Positions 23,239-36,200 of a stretch of DNA of 64,000 bases are shown piece after piece. The stretch is from contig KK106981.1 of the NCBI GenBank assembly GCA_000611775.1, positions 1-64,000 of the forward strand, written 5' to 3'. Position numbers and translations under genes: made by a program. Position 1 is the first letter of the stretch; each line of letters begins with the position of its first letter. This DNA is from Umbilicaria muhlenbergii (taxonomy: Eukaryota; Ascomycota; Lecanoromycetes; Umbilicariales; Umbilicariaceae). The notes beneath the pieces were generated by a model. That model did not search any database, was not told the origin of the DNA, and saw nothing but the letters and a program-made list of their open reading frames with translations.

Positions 23239-24963
23239 ATGACAGAGGCAAAAAGTGGTGGCCTTCAGACTCTACCTTCTCCGCGCAAGTATGGAGTCTT
23301 CGCAGTTCTGATCGTTACCACCATGATATCTTCCTTGCTCGTAGCTAGTGCCGGAAGCAAATGGACCGTTTCAGGCGCTACGTATATCTCGCTCCAAACA
23401 GGACGCGCGTCAGTGCAGATAGCTGTTCAGATTGTCTCAGCAATACTCAGCTACTTTCAGTTGAGCATTGTATGCTGTCTCATCAACTACAGCACGAGAT
23501 TACGGTTCAACAGAACGCCACAAACGTTGGACACAATCCTTGCGTGGAGCAACCTGACTGCAAGAAACATCTCTTGGAGTCTTCAAGCCTGATATCTGGT
23601 TCCGATCGCTGTCTTCGTCTTGATTTCACAAATACCCTCCGCGCTTTGGGCTGGTGCGGTGACTCCAGTATCAGCTGCAACGGAAAAGCCCGCGAATATA
23701 TCCGTACCTCAATTCAAGGACATATCCAATATCAGAGAATGGCCCTCGGAAATTGGGCACAGCGGACCCCTTGTTCGCAACACTTTGGGGCTTTTCACCT
23801 ATTCTCCAGGTATTAAATTGCTTGGTTCTCTGTTAGCTTCAGCGGCGTCCGCAACACCCGTGGATGGTCGAATCCGTCAGCATGCGAAATTAGACAATAC
23901 ACGTTTCACGTACAACGGTCGCTCGTATGGTGCCGGTGCGTCTGTGGGGCTTGCCGACGCATTCGCCTCGAACGACGCCGTGGCAATAGCCTACTCATAC
24001 CAAGAAAATGCGCTTCGCGCAGGTGTTGACTGTAGCTACAACTACAGCTCTGCATTCGTCATAGAAGCTGAGTCCGATCCCAACATCTTCCCAGTTAGCG
24101 GGTACCTTCCGAATAGTGGGGATCTTGAGGAATATTCAGAATATTACGCCCATCAAGGTGGGGTCATAGTAGCCATCGGCGTCTCCAGAAACATTGACTC
24201 TCCCCAGCGCATACTTGGAATTGCATCCGGCCAGAACTACAGCGCCTTGAATTCGACTCAGTGTACGGTCAACTTCGTTCCAAAGCTCTTCAATGTCTTC
24301 GTCGACCTCATGGACCGGTCGATCAATGTCACCGAAGTATCAAACGGCACCGATTTTGTGGGTAGCCAAAACCTTACCTACATAACTCTACGACAATTTG
24401 AATTAATATCGAACGACCAAACGAGCCTTTATGTGTCCCTACTGGGGGACTCCTTTAATATCAGTATTGCGGATTACAACAGCTCCATTGCCGTTTCCAA
24501 TACCTCTTTGACACCGACAGAAGCATCAGCATCTCTCGCTGGCCTGGCAAATTCAGTCACAGCAATGCTCGACGACATTCTTGTAGCATACGCCAGCGCT
24601 CAGCTCATGGTCGCGAACGACACGATTTTGACGCCCGCCACATTTCATGTACACGCTTTTGTGTTTGGCTCCAACGTTTACATCTACGCCGTTTTCATAA
24701 TAAACACCTTGATAATTTTATTCCTTATCGAGAAGATACTGAGAACGCGGGGCTGGAAGGGTCTCTCTTACTTTGACTATATGGATCCCCGGAGTTTGAT
24801 CATTAGTAGCTCTATGGGGGGCAAAGCTGTAGCAGACAAGGTCGCCAGAGTGGCGCGTGGTCGGAGGGATTCTATATACACCTTTGATTCAAAGGGCATC
24901 GGCGAGGTTAGAGTTGCGCTACAAGAGACGACAATGTCCTCTCGTGACGTATCAATACAGTGA
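23239..24963 (+). pseudogene. Multi-pass membrane glycoprotein gene, fungal family of unknown function, interrupted by one stop
   Basis: One frame of about 574 codons from ATG 23239 to TGA 24961-24963, interrupted only by a TGA at 23590-23592. An intron there is not needed, because frame and family resemblance continue across it. N terminus: hydrophobic segments near residues 16-35 and 50-80 (QIAVQIVSAILSYFQLSIVC), then the motif RTPQTLDTILAWSNL. After the stop comes a third hydrophobic segment ending IPSALWAGAVTPV, and a large presumably outside domain with many N-x-S/T sites (NYSS, NVTE, NGTD, NLTY). A last membrane segment at YIYAVFIINTLIILFLI precedes a basic cytosolic tail. This layout matches a family of uncharacterised ascomycete membrane proteins. 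The TGA could be a CGA deamination, making this a young pseudogene; readthrough or a sequencing error are alternatives. The start codon abuts an LTR remnant, so the original 5' end may be lost. Confidence 0.6.
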
Positions 24964-25469
24964 GAAAAGGATACCCCTGTCATGAACAAGAGTCAAGCTA
25001 GATTACCTTAGAGCTCCATGTTGTAATAGTCTTTGACTACCAACCTGCGGTTTCAACACTGGAGCTGCATTTGCAGTCAATTACCTTGTCACTTACCAGA
25101 CAATGGCTCTGATGGATAACCTAGGGTTACACCTCAGCTGTACCAAGCCAAAGAGCCGCGTTAGGCGGGGGTGATGGCACGCGAGAAGCCAGCGTTAGTA
25201 GATCACCCACAAGAGCATAGCAATGAATGGAGGGAAGCAGAGCATATCCTTTCACTGGTATTATCCAGATCAAGTTCAACGGTATCTCTCAGAACGATCC
25301 CTGCCGAAGCAAGTCTCGAACACCCGTTATGCTTATGCTACGATACTCACGCAAAAGGTACTCACCCAATCTTAGAGTTCCATCATCAAAAGGCCTCACA
25401 TCAAGCGCTGACTACCTCTCACATGGCTCTTCCACCTTCCCGGCAGTTCTTAAAGTATAGCACACCTGC
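24964..25469. other. Intergenic, no gene seen
   Basis: This lies between the membrane protein stop and the 3' end of the split permease. Open frames here have no recognisable content. Confidence 0.45.
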
Positions 25470-26158
25470 TCATTCATCCTTGTACAACGGCGCAGGCGGT
25501 CCAGGTACATCTTCAGCAAGCCTAGTAGTGCTAGTGCCGATATCCTTCAAGTTCTCAAACCACACCTTCCGAGATTTCCGCCACCATTCCTCGAGGGCAA
25601 TGACCGTAACCCCAGCCATGATCACAATAGTGTAATTGAGGTAGCTCACGTCCTTGTCGACATAGCTGTTACCGTATTGCGGTGCGCATAGGACGGCGAA
25701 AGAAAAGCCGTTCCATACGAAGGTGATGAAGGCGAAGAAAGTGCCCAGCTTTCCCAGGTCGAAGAAGCTTGGGATGAAGCTGTCGCGGGTGATGAAGGCC
25801 CGACCGAAGCCCACAAGTCCGTAGGCAGCGATGGATCCTGCCGCGGATGTCGATGTTAAGCTGTAGAAAGCGACTGATGAAGCCAATTGGGTACACAATA
25901 GAAGCGCAGCAATTGTTGCGATGAATATGACTGCATTATGAGGCTGTTTGCTTTTAGACACCCGGCAGAGAACATCGCTGTAGGGGAAGATAGAGTCTCT
26001 TGCAATGGCAAAGACAAGCCATGAAACTGCAACCATGGAAATAGAGGTGTTAAGGACCGCTCCAATCATAGATATGATGGTGGCCACAACGTGCGCATGC
26101 GGTCCCAGGGCAAGCGCATACATGTTGATGAACGGCTGGGGGGCGGTGGTGTCATAAA

Positions 26159-29100
26159 TGTTGCATGTGGAAAATCGTTCGTCCGCCCCGCCCTGCAGCA
26201 GCCAATATATGCCCGTAGCAGGCATCATGCCTACATGCGCTCGGCCCGACTATAGGCGCTCGGTCAATGTAGGCGAGCACCGAGAAAGCTGATATGGGGG
26301 GTTATTTAATGTGCCCTGATTTCTACGAAGACTGCTTGCTTCTACACGTTCATTTATATCAATTGGAGCGGTATTTAGCTAGATACAATACATCTATTTG
26401 GCCTCTATATCGCCCCATTGCAACAGGTTATGAGCCCGGTCAGTGCATAACTACCGCCTGTTGTCGTTGCTTTGCCCTACTACCCTACTCTGCCCTAACC
26501 CTCGCCGACGAACCCTCGACCCGATTAGGCAATCGAAAGCCTACCACGCAAGCGGACGATATAAACGTCCATTTCCAGACGATAAAACATCGGTTTATCG
26601 CTCGAACCAAAGAGGTCAAAAAACTTCAAAAATCCACACCCCCTACCTTCGAACCGTTATCCACGCCGCCGCAGACGCAGGAGCAGTCATATGGACTTGA
26701 AAGAGCATGAAATATGATGGACTGAAGGGCACGACGGCCCTAAAGCTCAACGAGAGCAATTATATGGCATGGGCTGAGTCCGTGCAGGCATATTTGGTGG
26801 CATGAGACCACTGAGACGTCGTTGAAGGGGCGTACGCCAAGCCAGAAAAGGTGTTAGTGGATGAGAAAGAGACGCAGGGATCACAAGAGGAGATCAAGAA
26901 GTGAGTAAGGGCGGACAGGAAAGCCTGATATGATATAAAATCATTTTGCAACCAGGCTGACGCAACCTTCTATAAACCGGAGACTGCCAAGGAGCTTTGG
27001 GACCACCTAAAGGAGATGAAGAAGCTTATAGGAACCACCTACTACCTGTTTCAAATCAGAGCTTTCTCCAATTATAAGCAAGGATCAAAGGAGACGGCGG
27101 AGCAAGTTTTATACACCTTGCAGAAAATTCAAGCTGAAATTCAGGTTTTAAGTCCTGATACTCCTATATATGATAACATGCTTCAAGAAGTCTTCCTTGA
27201 ATCTTTATGAGAGGACTCATACAGCCCAATGATCTTTCAAATTCAAAATGAGGTGATAGAGTCATCTATTGCCAATGTCCTACGCCAACTAAAGGAGAAG
27301 GAAATGGAAGACGCCTTGAATAAGATGGTCAAGAACGCCACCGCCAATGCTGTCAAGGCAGGAAGCCAGACAGGGAGTCAGCAGTCATTCAGCAAGGATG
27401 ACAAGGACAGCAAATGAGGGAAAACCTGCTTTCAGTGTCAGAAAAAGGGACATTTCGCCGTGAACTGCTACGCTACTCATACAAAAGACGGGGAAGAATT
27501 ACCTCTGAATGGTGTTAAACCACCCCTGAAATCAAAGGCCAATGCAAGGCAAGCCTCTGAAAGTTCAGGGGGGTCAGAAACTTCAAAAAAATTGAACAAT
27601 CAGGATCACAAACCCAGCGATGACAGCAGAGCGTGAAGAGCGTCAGTCATGAAAGTCATAGCCAGCCTGGAATTACCCCCCGGCTGCTGGATAGTCAACT
27701 TCAGAGCAAGTCATCATATGACCCTGGATAGGAGCTTTTTCACCAAAATTCAAGATTACTCTATGAACGTTTGCTTGGCCAATGGAAAGTTGATAAAGGC
27801 GACGGGAATTGGCAAGGTGGAAGTTTCTTTTGAGGGCAAAATACTCACCCTAAAGGACGTCCTTTATGTCTCAGAATTGGACAGGAATTTGCTGTTGATC
27901 AGAGCAGTCAGTAAGAATGGGATAACTGTGAAATTTGAACTCAAATGAGTGCTTTTTAAGCGCCAAGGAAATGTCATTGCCATGGCAAGCCAGCACGGTT
28001 CAGTTTATATACTGAAATTGACAAATGAGAAAGTGACCTTTAAGGTTCAGACCTACCAAAAATCGATGAACGGCCTGGCCGCTTCAGTGACAGCAGGGGG
28101 AGCACCACCTATATTAAAGCTCACTCTGAAGCCAGTGGGAGCAGGTCCAGAGCAGGCGGGTGGCTCATATGAAGCCTCTGCCCCGGGGGAGGTTTTGAGG
28201 CCAATTACCCCGGAAACTTTCAAAATTTCAAACCAGTCACAAACTGAGTACTGGAAGTGGCATCAGAGGTTCAGTCATGCAGGGGCATATCACCTGCAAC
28301 GCCTAAAATCATGTGTGAAGGGTATAACCCGCGATTTACGCCCTACCGAAGTGGAAAAGGACTGCTCAGCATGTCTACACAGTAAAATGATACAGGTTCA
28401 GAACAAGGCTTCAATACTCAGAGCTTAAAAGCCTTTGAAATGAGTCTTTTCCGACATTTGAGGACCATACCAGATTGATAGTCTAGATGGAAACTGATAT
28501 TTCACTACATTTTCAGATGAATATTCCTGTTATGGTGATGTTTACCTACTTCAGGCGAGGACGGATCTTTATACAACATTTGAAATATGAAAGTTAAAGG
28601 CAGAGAAAGAAACTGAAAAGAAGCTCCTGGTCTTTTGATGTGATAATGGCAGAGAATATGGCAAATTGGTCAGCATTTGAACGCCTAAGGGGGTAGAATT
28701 CAAATTTACCACCCCATATACACTGGAACAAAACGGTTACGCTGAACGCCTAAACCGTATGATTACAGAGGCCATTCAGAGCATGCTTTATGACTCTTAA
28801 TTGCCATCAGAATTTTGGGGTGAAGCCGCCAAAACCGCCGCCTACCTATGAAATCAACTCTCATTGGGGGGTAACCATGAGGCAAAGACCTCATATGAAT
28901 TATATACAGGGTCTAAACCCTCCGTTGAACATCTATGACCATTTGAGTGCGTCATCCATTGCCACATATCAAAGGAAAAACGGGCGAAATTGGAAGACAC
29001 CTCTTATAAGGGGGTTTTCATTGGTTATTGCAAGAGCAACCAGCAATTTCAGGTCTGAAATCCTTTGAAAAACCTGATAGAAATTCATACTCATGTTCTC

Positions 29101-31733
29101 TTCCTTGAGAAAGAGAAAGGAGGAAGTTTGTTGACAAATTCAAGCCTTTATAAGAATGGCTGAGAAAACCCTATCAACCCTGACATCATTGATGACGACG
29201 ACACACTGATCTTGACGCCTCAGGAGCTTGCTCAGAGGCGCAATGAAAGTGAGGGAGCATTATCTTCAGGCTTTGAGCTCACTGAAGCAGTGAGAGATTT
29301 ATCAGAGCTTCTGACGTTGATTCAGGGGCTCAAAAATCAAACCGGAAATTTTGAAGAAAATTCAAACGATAACGATACACATTCAGACCAAGCTGAAGAA
29401 AATGAGGAAGATTCTTCTGGCTCTGAAGAAGCCTTCAGAATCATACATTTGACACCTGAATCAGCTGCTGAAAATCTGAAGGAGCAAGAAAGAATTCCAG
29501 GCTGGTCACTGAGTTCAACGCCATTATATACTCAAAGTGGTCGATTATCGAAGCTGAATACATGATATATGTTCAATATGGCTATTCAGGAGCAGGTTCA
29601 TGAGCCTTTCACCTACAAGGAAGCAGTCTGAAGCCCTACTCATCACCGTCAATGAACTCAAGCCATAGACGAAGAATTAAATTCGCTGGCGGCCAACAGC
29701 ACATGGGAACTGGTTGAACTGCCTAAGGGGCGTCAACCAATCAGTTCTAAATGAGTATTTAAGGTAAAGTACACTCTGAGCGGCTTAATTAAGCGTTTCA
29801 AAGCCCGCCTGGTTGCTAGAGGATTTTCCCAGCAATATGAAGTGGACTATGAAGAAACCTTTGCCTCAACCTTACATTTCAACTCACTCCGCATGCTTCT
29901 GGCTATTGCAGCGTACGAAGACCTGCATATACACCAAATGAACGTCATCAGCGCATACCTCGCCGGTGAGCTCAAAGAAGAAATCTATATGAAGCCCTCA
30001 GAGGGTTTGCTCTACAACCGGTCTAAAAGAATGGCCTGTCAATTAATCAAGGGCTTATACAGCTTAAAGCAGTCTGAACAGGTTTGAAATAACACCTTCT
30101 GAGCCACTTTAACATCCCTCAGATTTATGAGGCTTTCAGGAGACAATTCCGTTTTTTTAAATCAGAATTCAGGGGTAATTATTGCCCTTTACGTCAACGA
30201 CCTGCTTATTTTCTCAAAGGAACTTAAGGCAATTCTGAACGTCAAAACAGAGCTCTGAAAGATGTACAATATGAAGGATTTGAGCGAGGCAAACGTCTGC
30301 TTAGGAATTCAAATTCAACGAAATCAAAAAAATTGAACCCTTATGATTGATCAATATGCTTATACAAGCAAGGTTCTTAAGGAGTTCTCTATGAAGAATT
30401 CAAAGGCCGTTTATACACCAATTGACGGCTACGAATACATAAAACCGGCCTTAGACGGTGAGCCAATGGCGGACCAATTGGAATACCAAAAGGCGGTTGA
30501 AAGCCTTATGTACGCCATGACTGCTACTCACCCAGATTTGGCCTTCGCTGTGGGCAAATTTAGTCAGTTTTGCCACTCCCCCACTGCCCGACATCGAGCA
30601 GGCCTCCAGCGAGTGTTTCGTTACCTGCAAGGGACGAAAAACATGAAAATTACCTATTCAGGGGCTAAACCTATGGGTGTTTTTGGGTATTCAGACTCAG
30701 ACTACGCCGGAGATACTTTGGACTGCAAATTCACCCACGGACACGTCTTTACTCTGGCTGAGGGAGCCATATCATGGTTTAGCAAGAAGCAGAAGACCAC
30801 TTCCACGTCAATCACAGAGGCTGAATACGTTGAATTATGCAGCGCCGCTAAGACAGCAGCTTGAATTACTGAGTGGCTTAAAGGAGCCAATTTGAAGAGG
30901 TTTTTAAACCACAAATCAGTTCAATTATATGGAGACAACCAGTTGAGCATACGCCTCGTCAAAAACCCTGAATTTCACACCTGGACGAAGCATATCGACG
31001 TGCAGTACCACTACGTAAGGGAAGCTCTAGAAGACGGCCTTATCAACTTATCTTACATTTCCACCATCGATATGGCAGCTGACTGCCTAACCAAACCCCT
31101 TACTAAGGACAAACTTCAAGCTGGACTTTCCTTGCTCGGCCTTGACACTTAGGATTTTACGGGACGGCCTTTTACAGACAAACCAGTAAGGCCATTTGAA
31201 AGGGCGTACCAAATTGCCCCTCCGACGAAGTCGTTAGGTCTTTGGAGGACGTGGTTGTCAACCCATGATTTTATTTTGATTCTATTTGAGCCATTTTCGG
31301 CCATTTTTCACCCACGACTTACAGAGGCCGAATAAGACGCTCACTAACATTGATTTAAGCTTTGTTTATGCGTTTTATGTTTCAGATTTACCCCTGAGAT
31401 CGGCCAATTGCCATTATGCTTATAGGACTCAATAGCAGGCTTCAGGTCACGGCGACGAAGTGGGAGTGTTGCATGTGGAAAATCATTCGTCCGCCCCGCC
31501 CTGCAGCAGCCAATATATGCCCGTAGCAGGCATCATGCCTACATGCGCTCGGCCCGACTATAGGCGCTCGGTCAATGTAGGCGAGCACCGAGAAAGCAGA
31601 TATGGGGGGTTATTTAATGTGCCCTGATTTCTACGAAGACTGCTTGCTTCTACACGTTCATTTATATCAATTGGAGCGGTATTTAGCTAGATAAAATACA
31701 TCTATTTGGCCTCTATATCGCCCCATTGCAACA
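26159..31733 (+). mobile_element. Copia-family LTR retrotransposon, complete in layout, broken
   Basis: LTRs of 267 bp at 26159-26425 and 31467-31733 differ at about three positions (roughly 1%). The target duplication is ATAAA on both sides. Directly after the 5' LTR, GGTTATGAGCCCGG matches the half initiator tRNA-Met primer site used by Copia elements. Parts in Copia order on the plus strand: gag (about 26700-27420), a CCHC zinc knuckle (about 27430-27475), protease (27650-27950), integrase (about 28200-29100), reverse transcriptase (about 29650-30350) and RNase H (30400-31150). Broken, by more than ten breaks. LTR similarity says it is young. It is inserted in the host permease gene. Confidence 0.92.
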
Positions 31734-31936
31734 ATAAAATGTCTCAATGGGCGGCATACAGAACAGGAAGAGGATGATGATGGGAAACCCGCAGAGCGCT
31801 GAGACGACTGTAGCCCAGAAAACACCCTTCGCAGCAGCTTTCTTAGCAGACAAGGTCTCCTCAGCAACATGTCCTGAAGCGTCCTCGCCAACAAGACAGC
31901 TGAAGACCAGAAACCAGGAGAGAATCTAGTTAAGAC

Positions 31937-32186
31937 TGTTGAATTTCGCCGATTCGCCGCCAAGCAGACGTCATTGGGGCAGGGGTTCTAGCGTGGAAAG
32001 CAGTCACGTCATAGGTGTACGTACGTTTAGGCTTAGCGAAAAGCTCCTAAACATGTATATTAACGGCCTTGAAAGCCTCGAGTTTCTGCTTCCTTCCTTA
32101 CGTTCATTTATTCAATATCGGAGCGATATTTAGCAAGTGCAATAATATATTTATTTGGCCTTCTAAATAATCGTCCCATTACAACA
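31937..32186 (+). mobile_element. Solo LTR, Copia-related, TSD AAGAC
   Basis: A 250-bp TGTTGAATTT...CATTACAACA sequence is flanked by AAGAC at 31932-31936 and 32187-32191. Its last 100 bp resembles the Copia LTR next door (ACGTTCATTTAT, GGAGCGATATTTAGC, TTATTTGGCC). The 5' part differs, so it belongs to a related subfamily. It remains after recombination between the LTRs of a former full element, inside the permease gene. Confidence 0.85.
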
Positions 32187-32984
32187 AAGACTTGGGTTTG
32201 TCTCCCCTCCGTTATAAGTCGAAGTGAAGACGAATTTCGCTGACTGGAAGCCATATGTTTTCGAAACACCAATCGGAAGCCAGATCATGTTGAGAACGAT
32301 GTCAACCGCGATCACGATGACCCCGGCCCGGAACACCCAGGCATACGTCTTGAGCGGCAGGAAGTTCAATGACGTCGCAACGCCCAAGAACAGCAGCGAA
32401 AAAGCCCAGGCCACAGCGCGCGCCCTTACATTCTCAGCGCCGTGCGGAAAGATCGTATTAGGGGTAAAGACCACAACCTCCGATACGAGATAATTCGCCA
32501 CCCCGAACGAATCCGCAGCCAGGAACGCGGTCCAAGCAACCAGCGTCCACGCCGCCACCAAGAACGATACAAACCGCCCCACCCTCCCGCCTCCCCACGA
32601 CCGAAACGCCCAATAGTATATCGATCCTGCGGCAGGATAGGCCGAGCAAGCCTCCGCCAGTGTCGCAGCCGTGATGATGGAGAGAATGCTGCCGGAGATC
32701 CAGGAGCTCCACATAGCCGCAGGGCCGCCGGCGCTGAGCGCAATGCTGAAAAGCACGCGGATGCCGCCGATGCAGTAGAGAGCGGAGAAGGAGCAGGCGA
32801 AGTTGTCGAAGCTGCCCCAGCCGCGCGCAAGGACGGATTTGTAGCCCAATTTCTCAAGGTCAAGGTTGTCTTGCTGAGACAAGTGACAGTCGGGGGCGAG
32901 GGCATTTCTGTTGGATTTCTCGGTGATTGAGGCGCCTTGCGATGCAGCCATTCTTTGCTCGGTGGAGACTTGTAAATCAGCCAT

Positions 32985-33245
32985 AATCTGTTGCGACTGC
33001 GGCTGCGACAGTGGGTTTTGGTTGATTGATTTAGGAAGCTAGAAGAAGCTAATAAATTTTCTCTCAACGAAAATACAGGAAACCTAAAAACTTTGTGAGG
33101 TGATAAGATAAGAACAATCTGACTACAGTTGCTGCTATTAGCTCGAGAAATGCTCAATGTTACGAGTACTTGCGAACGAAAAACCAAATTTGATACAACA
33201 GGAAGCTCATTGTACCATACAGTTGTTGGGGTGAAGTCCCTTTCA
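32985..33245. other. Promoter region of the dead permease
   Basis: Upstream of the permease ATG and ending at the 9-bp duplication left by the Mutator-like insertion. No other feature is seen. Confidence 0.4.
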
Positions 33246-33254
33246 CAAGTTCAA

Positions 33255-36200
33255 CGGCGATTTGCTAATATATACCCCGAAAAGTTTTAAAATGTTACTT
33301 TCTCCCCCAAACTCAATTATTTTTTAGTTTATACCCCCTTTCCGACTTTAGGCGTTTAGTCTATCTGTTTCAGGCTTAGACGTCCTTGGAAGCTCCGTTT
33401 TCGGCTGTTTTAACACATAAGCCAACTACGGGGCAATGACAACATATCGGAGCCTTAGCAAGGCCATGCCGGCCACAGCAAGTCATTCTATTTTATGTTT
33501 CAGGTTTACCCCTGAACCAAATAGATCCTACAATCTATTTGAAGCTCCTCTGTGGCTGTTTTCTTTGCGGACTCTGGACTAATTGTGTTATAGACTCAAG
33601 TCTGGCCCTCCGCCTCTGTCTCACTGGCACTGCTGCCGCCGCCGCCCTCAGCCCCTACCTACCCTGCAAGACCTCCTCCCACATGCTGCTGGGGTCTTGC
33701 ATCTTCAACTTCCAAATCTCTGGCTTCCTGCCCTTCCTCGCCCGCTTTGTCGCTGCCGCCACCGCCGCCACCTTGATTGTTGGCCTCACCACCCTCCCAG
33801 ACCGAGTCCGCTGTGGGGAAGGGGCTTTGAGGGGTGGAGAAGCAGTAGAAAGAGGTGGATTGATGATGTCAGAGGTGAAATTTGTGGCCTTCCCGGCCTG
33901 CAGAGAGGTGCTGCCAGTCTGCTGATGAATTGAATCCTGGAGAAGAGTGTCCTGGAGGCGTGAGTGAGTTGACAAAGGGGGGTTGGCCGCCCCTACCCTG
34001 GCCTGTCTGAAAGGGTCCCAAAGCATGCTATAGCTGGGAATGTTCTTGAAGATCCCCTGATTTGCAGGCAAGAGAGGTTCAGGTGGTCTTTAAGTATAAC
34101 TCATGACTTTATTGAACTGTTCTTGAGAGAGGAGGACCTTCCCCTTCTTTGCATAAACTCTTCATCATCAGTCAGCCTCAGCAGCCGCTGCGACAGGGTT
34201 CAGAGCCTTGAATGCTCAATGGCTCTCAAGGCGCTTCTCGTACAGGCCAGTAGCACGATCATCAATACGACCGCTAAAGTCAGTGCTGACTCTCAAGAGT
34301 ATAACAAGATGTTCCTCCTCTGAATCCTCTGCTAGGGCAAGGTGTGCAGCCTCTGGTGCCTCTTCTTTGTCTTGTTCCTCATCTGCTGCATCCAGGGCAG
34401 CATCAATTCAAGCTTGTTCTTGTCATTCTTTTTCCTGCTGTTCCTTCTCTTGCTCAGCTTGTTTCTGTTCTCTTTCTTCATCCATTCAGTTGAGCTCACT
34501 GAGCAATCACTGTGTTTCAGGGGTAAATGAATGGATCTTAGCAGGTCCTTCTTGATCTGAAAAGCCGGTGAAACTGAAGGCATCAGAGGCTTTGAAGGCT
34601 TCTTCAGAGGCAGTGAAGAAGCCCCTGAACTCATCTGTGAAGTAGCTGAAGGAGGAGGATGCCCCTGGGGCAGCTTCAGAGGAGGAGTCAGCAGAGTTCA
34701 GAGGAGGAATCATTAAGGGATTCCTTCACAAGCTGCTCCTGTGCTCAAGGGCCTGATTCCTCTTGACAGCAGCATCTGTCGTGCCCTGTACCTTCACAAT
34801 AGGAGCAATGCTTGAGTCTTTTCTCCTGCTGATAGAGGTCCTCCCGCCGAATCTGGTTCTTCTTCAGCGGAAGTTCAGCCGCCCTCATTTGGCTTGACAA
34901 GGGGGTGCTAGACAGTTGTCTGAGGACTCAATAGAGAGGTCTTCAAGGCGTACAGGATTCATACCAAGCTTTTAAGTTGCCCTATACCAATCTGTTGAAT
35001 AAATCTGGTCGAAAAAGTCCTCAGCGTCTAGATTTAGCTCTCAGCAGACTGCTAATGCATGCTTACAGGGTAATAGCTTCTCCTGGAACTCACCACATGT
35101 GCACTGCTTTGAGGCAAGCTTCACAATGTGGTGGCTGCCTGCCGGAGTGACCACCATGGCCGTCAAATCATGGGAGCCCTGCACGGAATATCGTCGTGAG
35201 TCTTGATATGCCTTGTCGAGCAAGTCCTTTGCATAGTCAGTAATTCTTTGTGATCTCTGTGGCTTGTGACTGCGAGTGTACCGTTTGGCCATGGTCTTTA
35301 GCCATATTTCATTCAACAAATTGAGTGCTGGTTTTTCTCGTTCGGCCTTCCAATGTTGGTTCGTTGACTCCGAAATATTGGACGTTAGGTGATCATATTG
35401 AGGCCGTTCAACAGCATATGTGACCCACAGAGTAGGTCAAATTCCTTAGAGGTAAGTTACACATTCAGGTTTCTCCTTTTCAATTTCCAGCATGATTTCT
35501 TCAAAGACCTTTTCAGTTTTGGCGTACGCTGCTTTCCAGAAGAGTTTCTTGCAGGCAGACCATGGAAAAGCCGCTCCTACGTTGTCCGCCAAGTGCTGAC
35601 AGCACATGGTGTGTACAATTTCCAGAAATGCTCACTGAACCCCGTTTTTCAACCCTTTATCTCTATCACTGATAGCCACGGCGTCTGGCAAAAGTAAACT
35701 GAAGAAGTCGAAGCTAATATCATCTAGAAATCATATCCAATTCTTGTTATTCTCGACCGGAACAAGGGCCCATGCCAGGGGTAAGGTTTTGTTGTTTCCG
35801 TCAATTGTGACTATGGAAAGGAGGGTTAGACGGTGCCTGGCCTTGATAAAGGTGCCGTCAAGGGCTACAAGGTTTCAACTATGCTGCTTCGCTCATATGG
35901 AGGCGTTTGGAAGAACCCAGCATCGAAAGAATTGATTTGTATCCAGATTGAGCTTCAATTGGAATTTTCTGTTGCCGTTAGAGGTTTGGGCTTGAAGCAA
36001 GGCAGGTATGTATTGAAAGCTCATTTCCTCATCTTCATATTGGGCTCTTAGAATGGCTTCTTTGACTCTTCAGCCTGCATGATAGTTGAAATTGTTTCCT
36101 TCATACGTTTGACCAATTTTTTGGAGCTCACTCAGCGTAACTGACTGGTTTCTAACGACAGCAGCGACGAGGTGCTTGTTGGCAGCAAGGTAGGTGGTGG

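Larger units (their letters stand above)
25470..32984 (-). pseudogene. Amino-acid/GABA-type permease (APC superfamily), split by two LTR insertions
   Basis: A host transporter read on the minus strand from ATG 32984 to the stop at 25470. The N-terminal part (32984-32192) has the typical start DLEKLGYKSVLARGWGSFDN and about six membrane spans. The middle part (31931-31739) has the family motif GEDASGHVAEET. The C-terminal part (26158-25470) starts YDTTAPQPFINMYALALG and ends near VWFENLKD...APLYKDE. A solo LTR (31937-32186) separates the first two parts and a whole Copia element (26159-31733) the last two. Each is flanked by its own 5-bp duplication, and the permease frame continues across both. 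One further stop, an in-frame TAG, lies just after the solo LTR site. The family imports amino acids, GABA, choline or polyamines across the plasma membrane; the substrate here cannot be told. The gene is dead. Confidence 0.88.

Noticed and set aside
34123-34713. Ser/Cys-rich and Phe/Leu-rich frames
   Set aside because: Low-complexity frames inside the Mutator-like element, opposite to or out of frame with its transposase.
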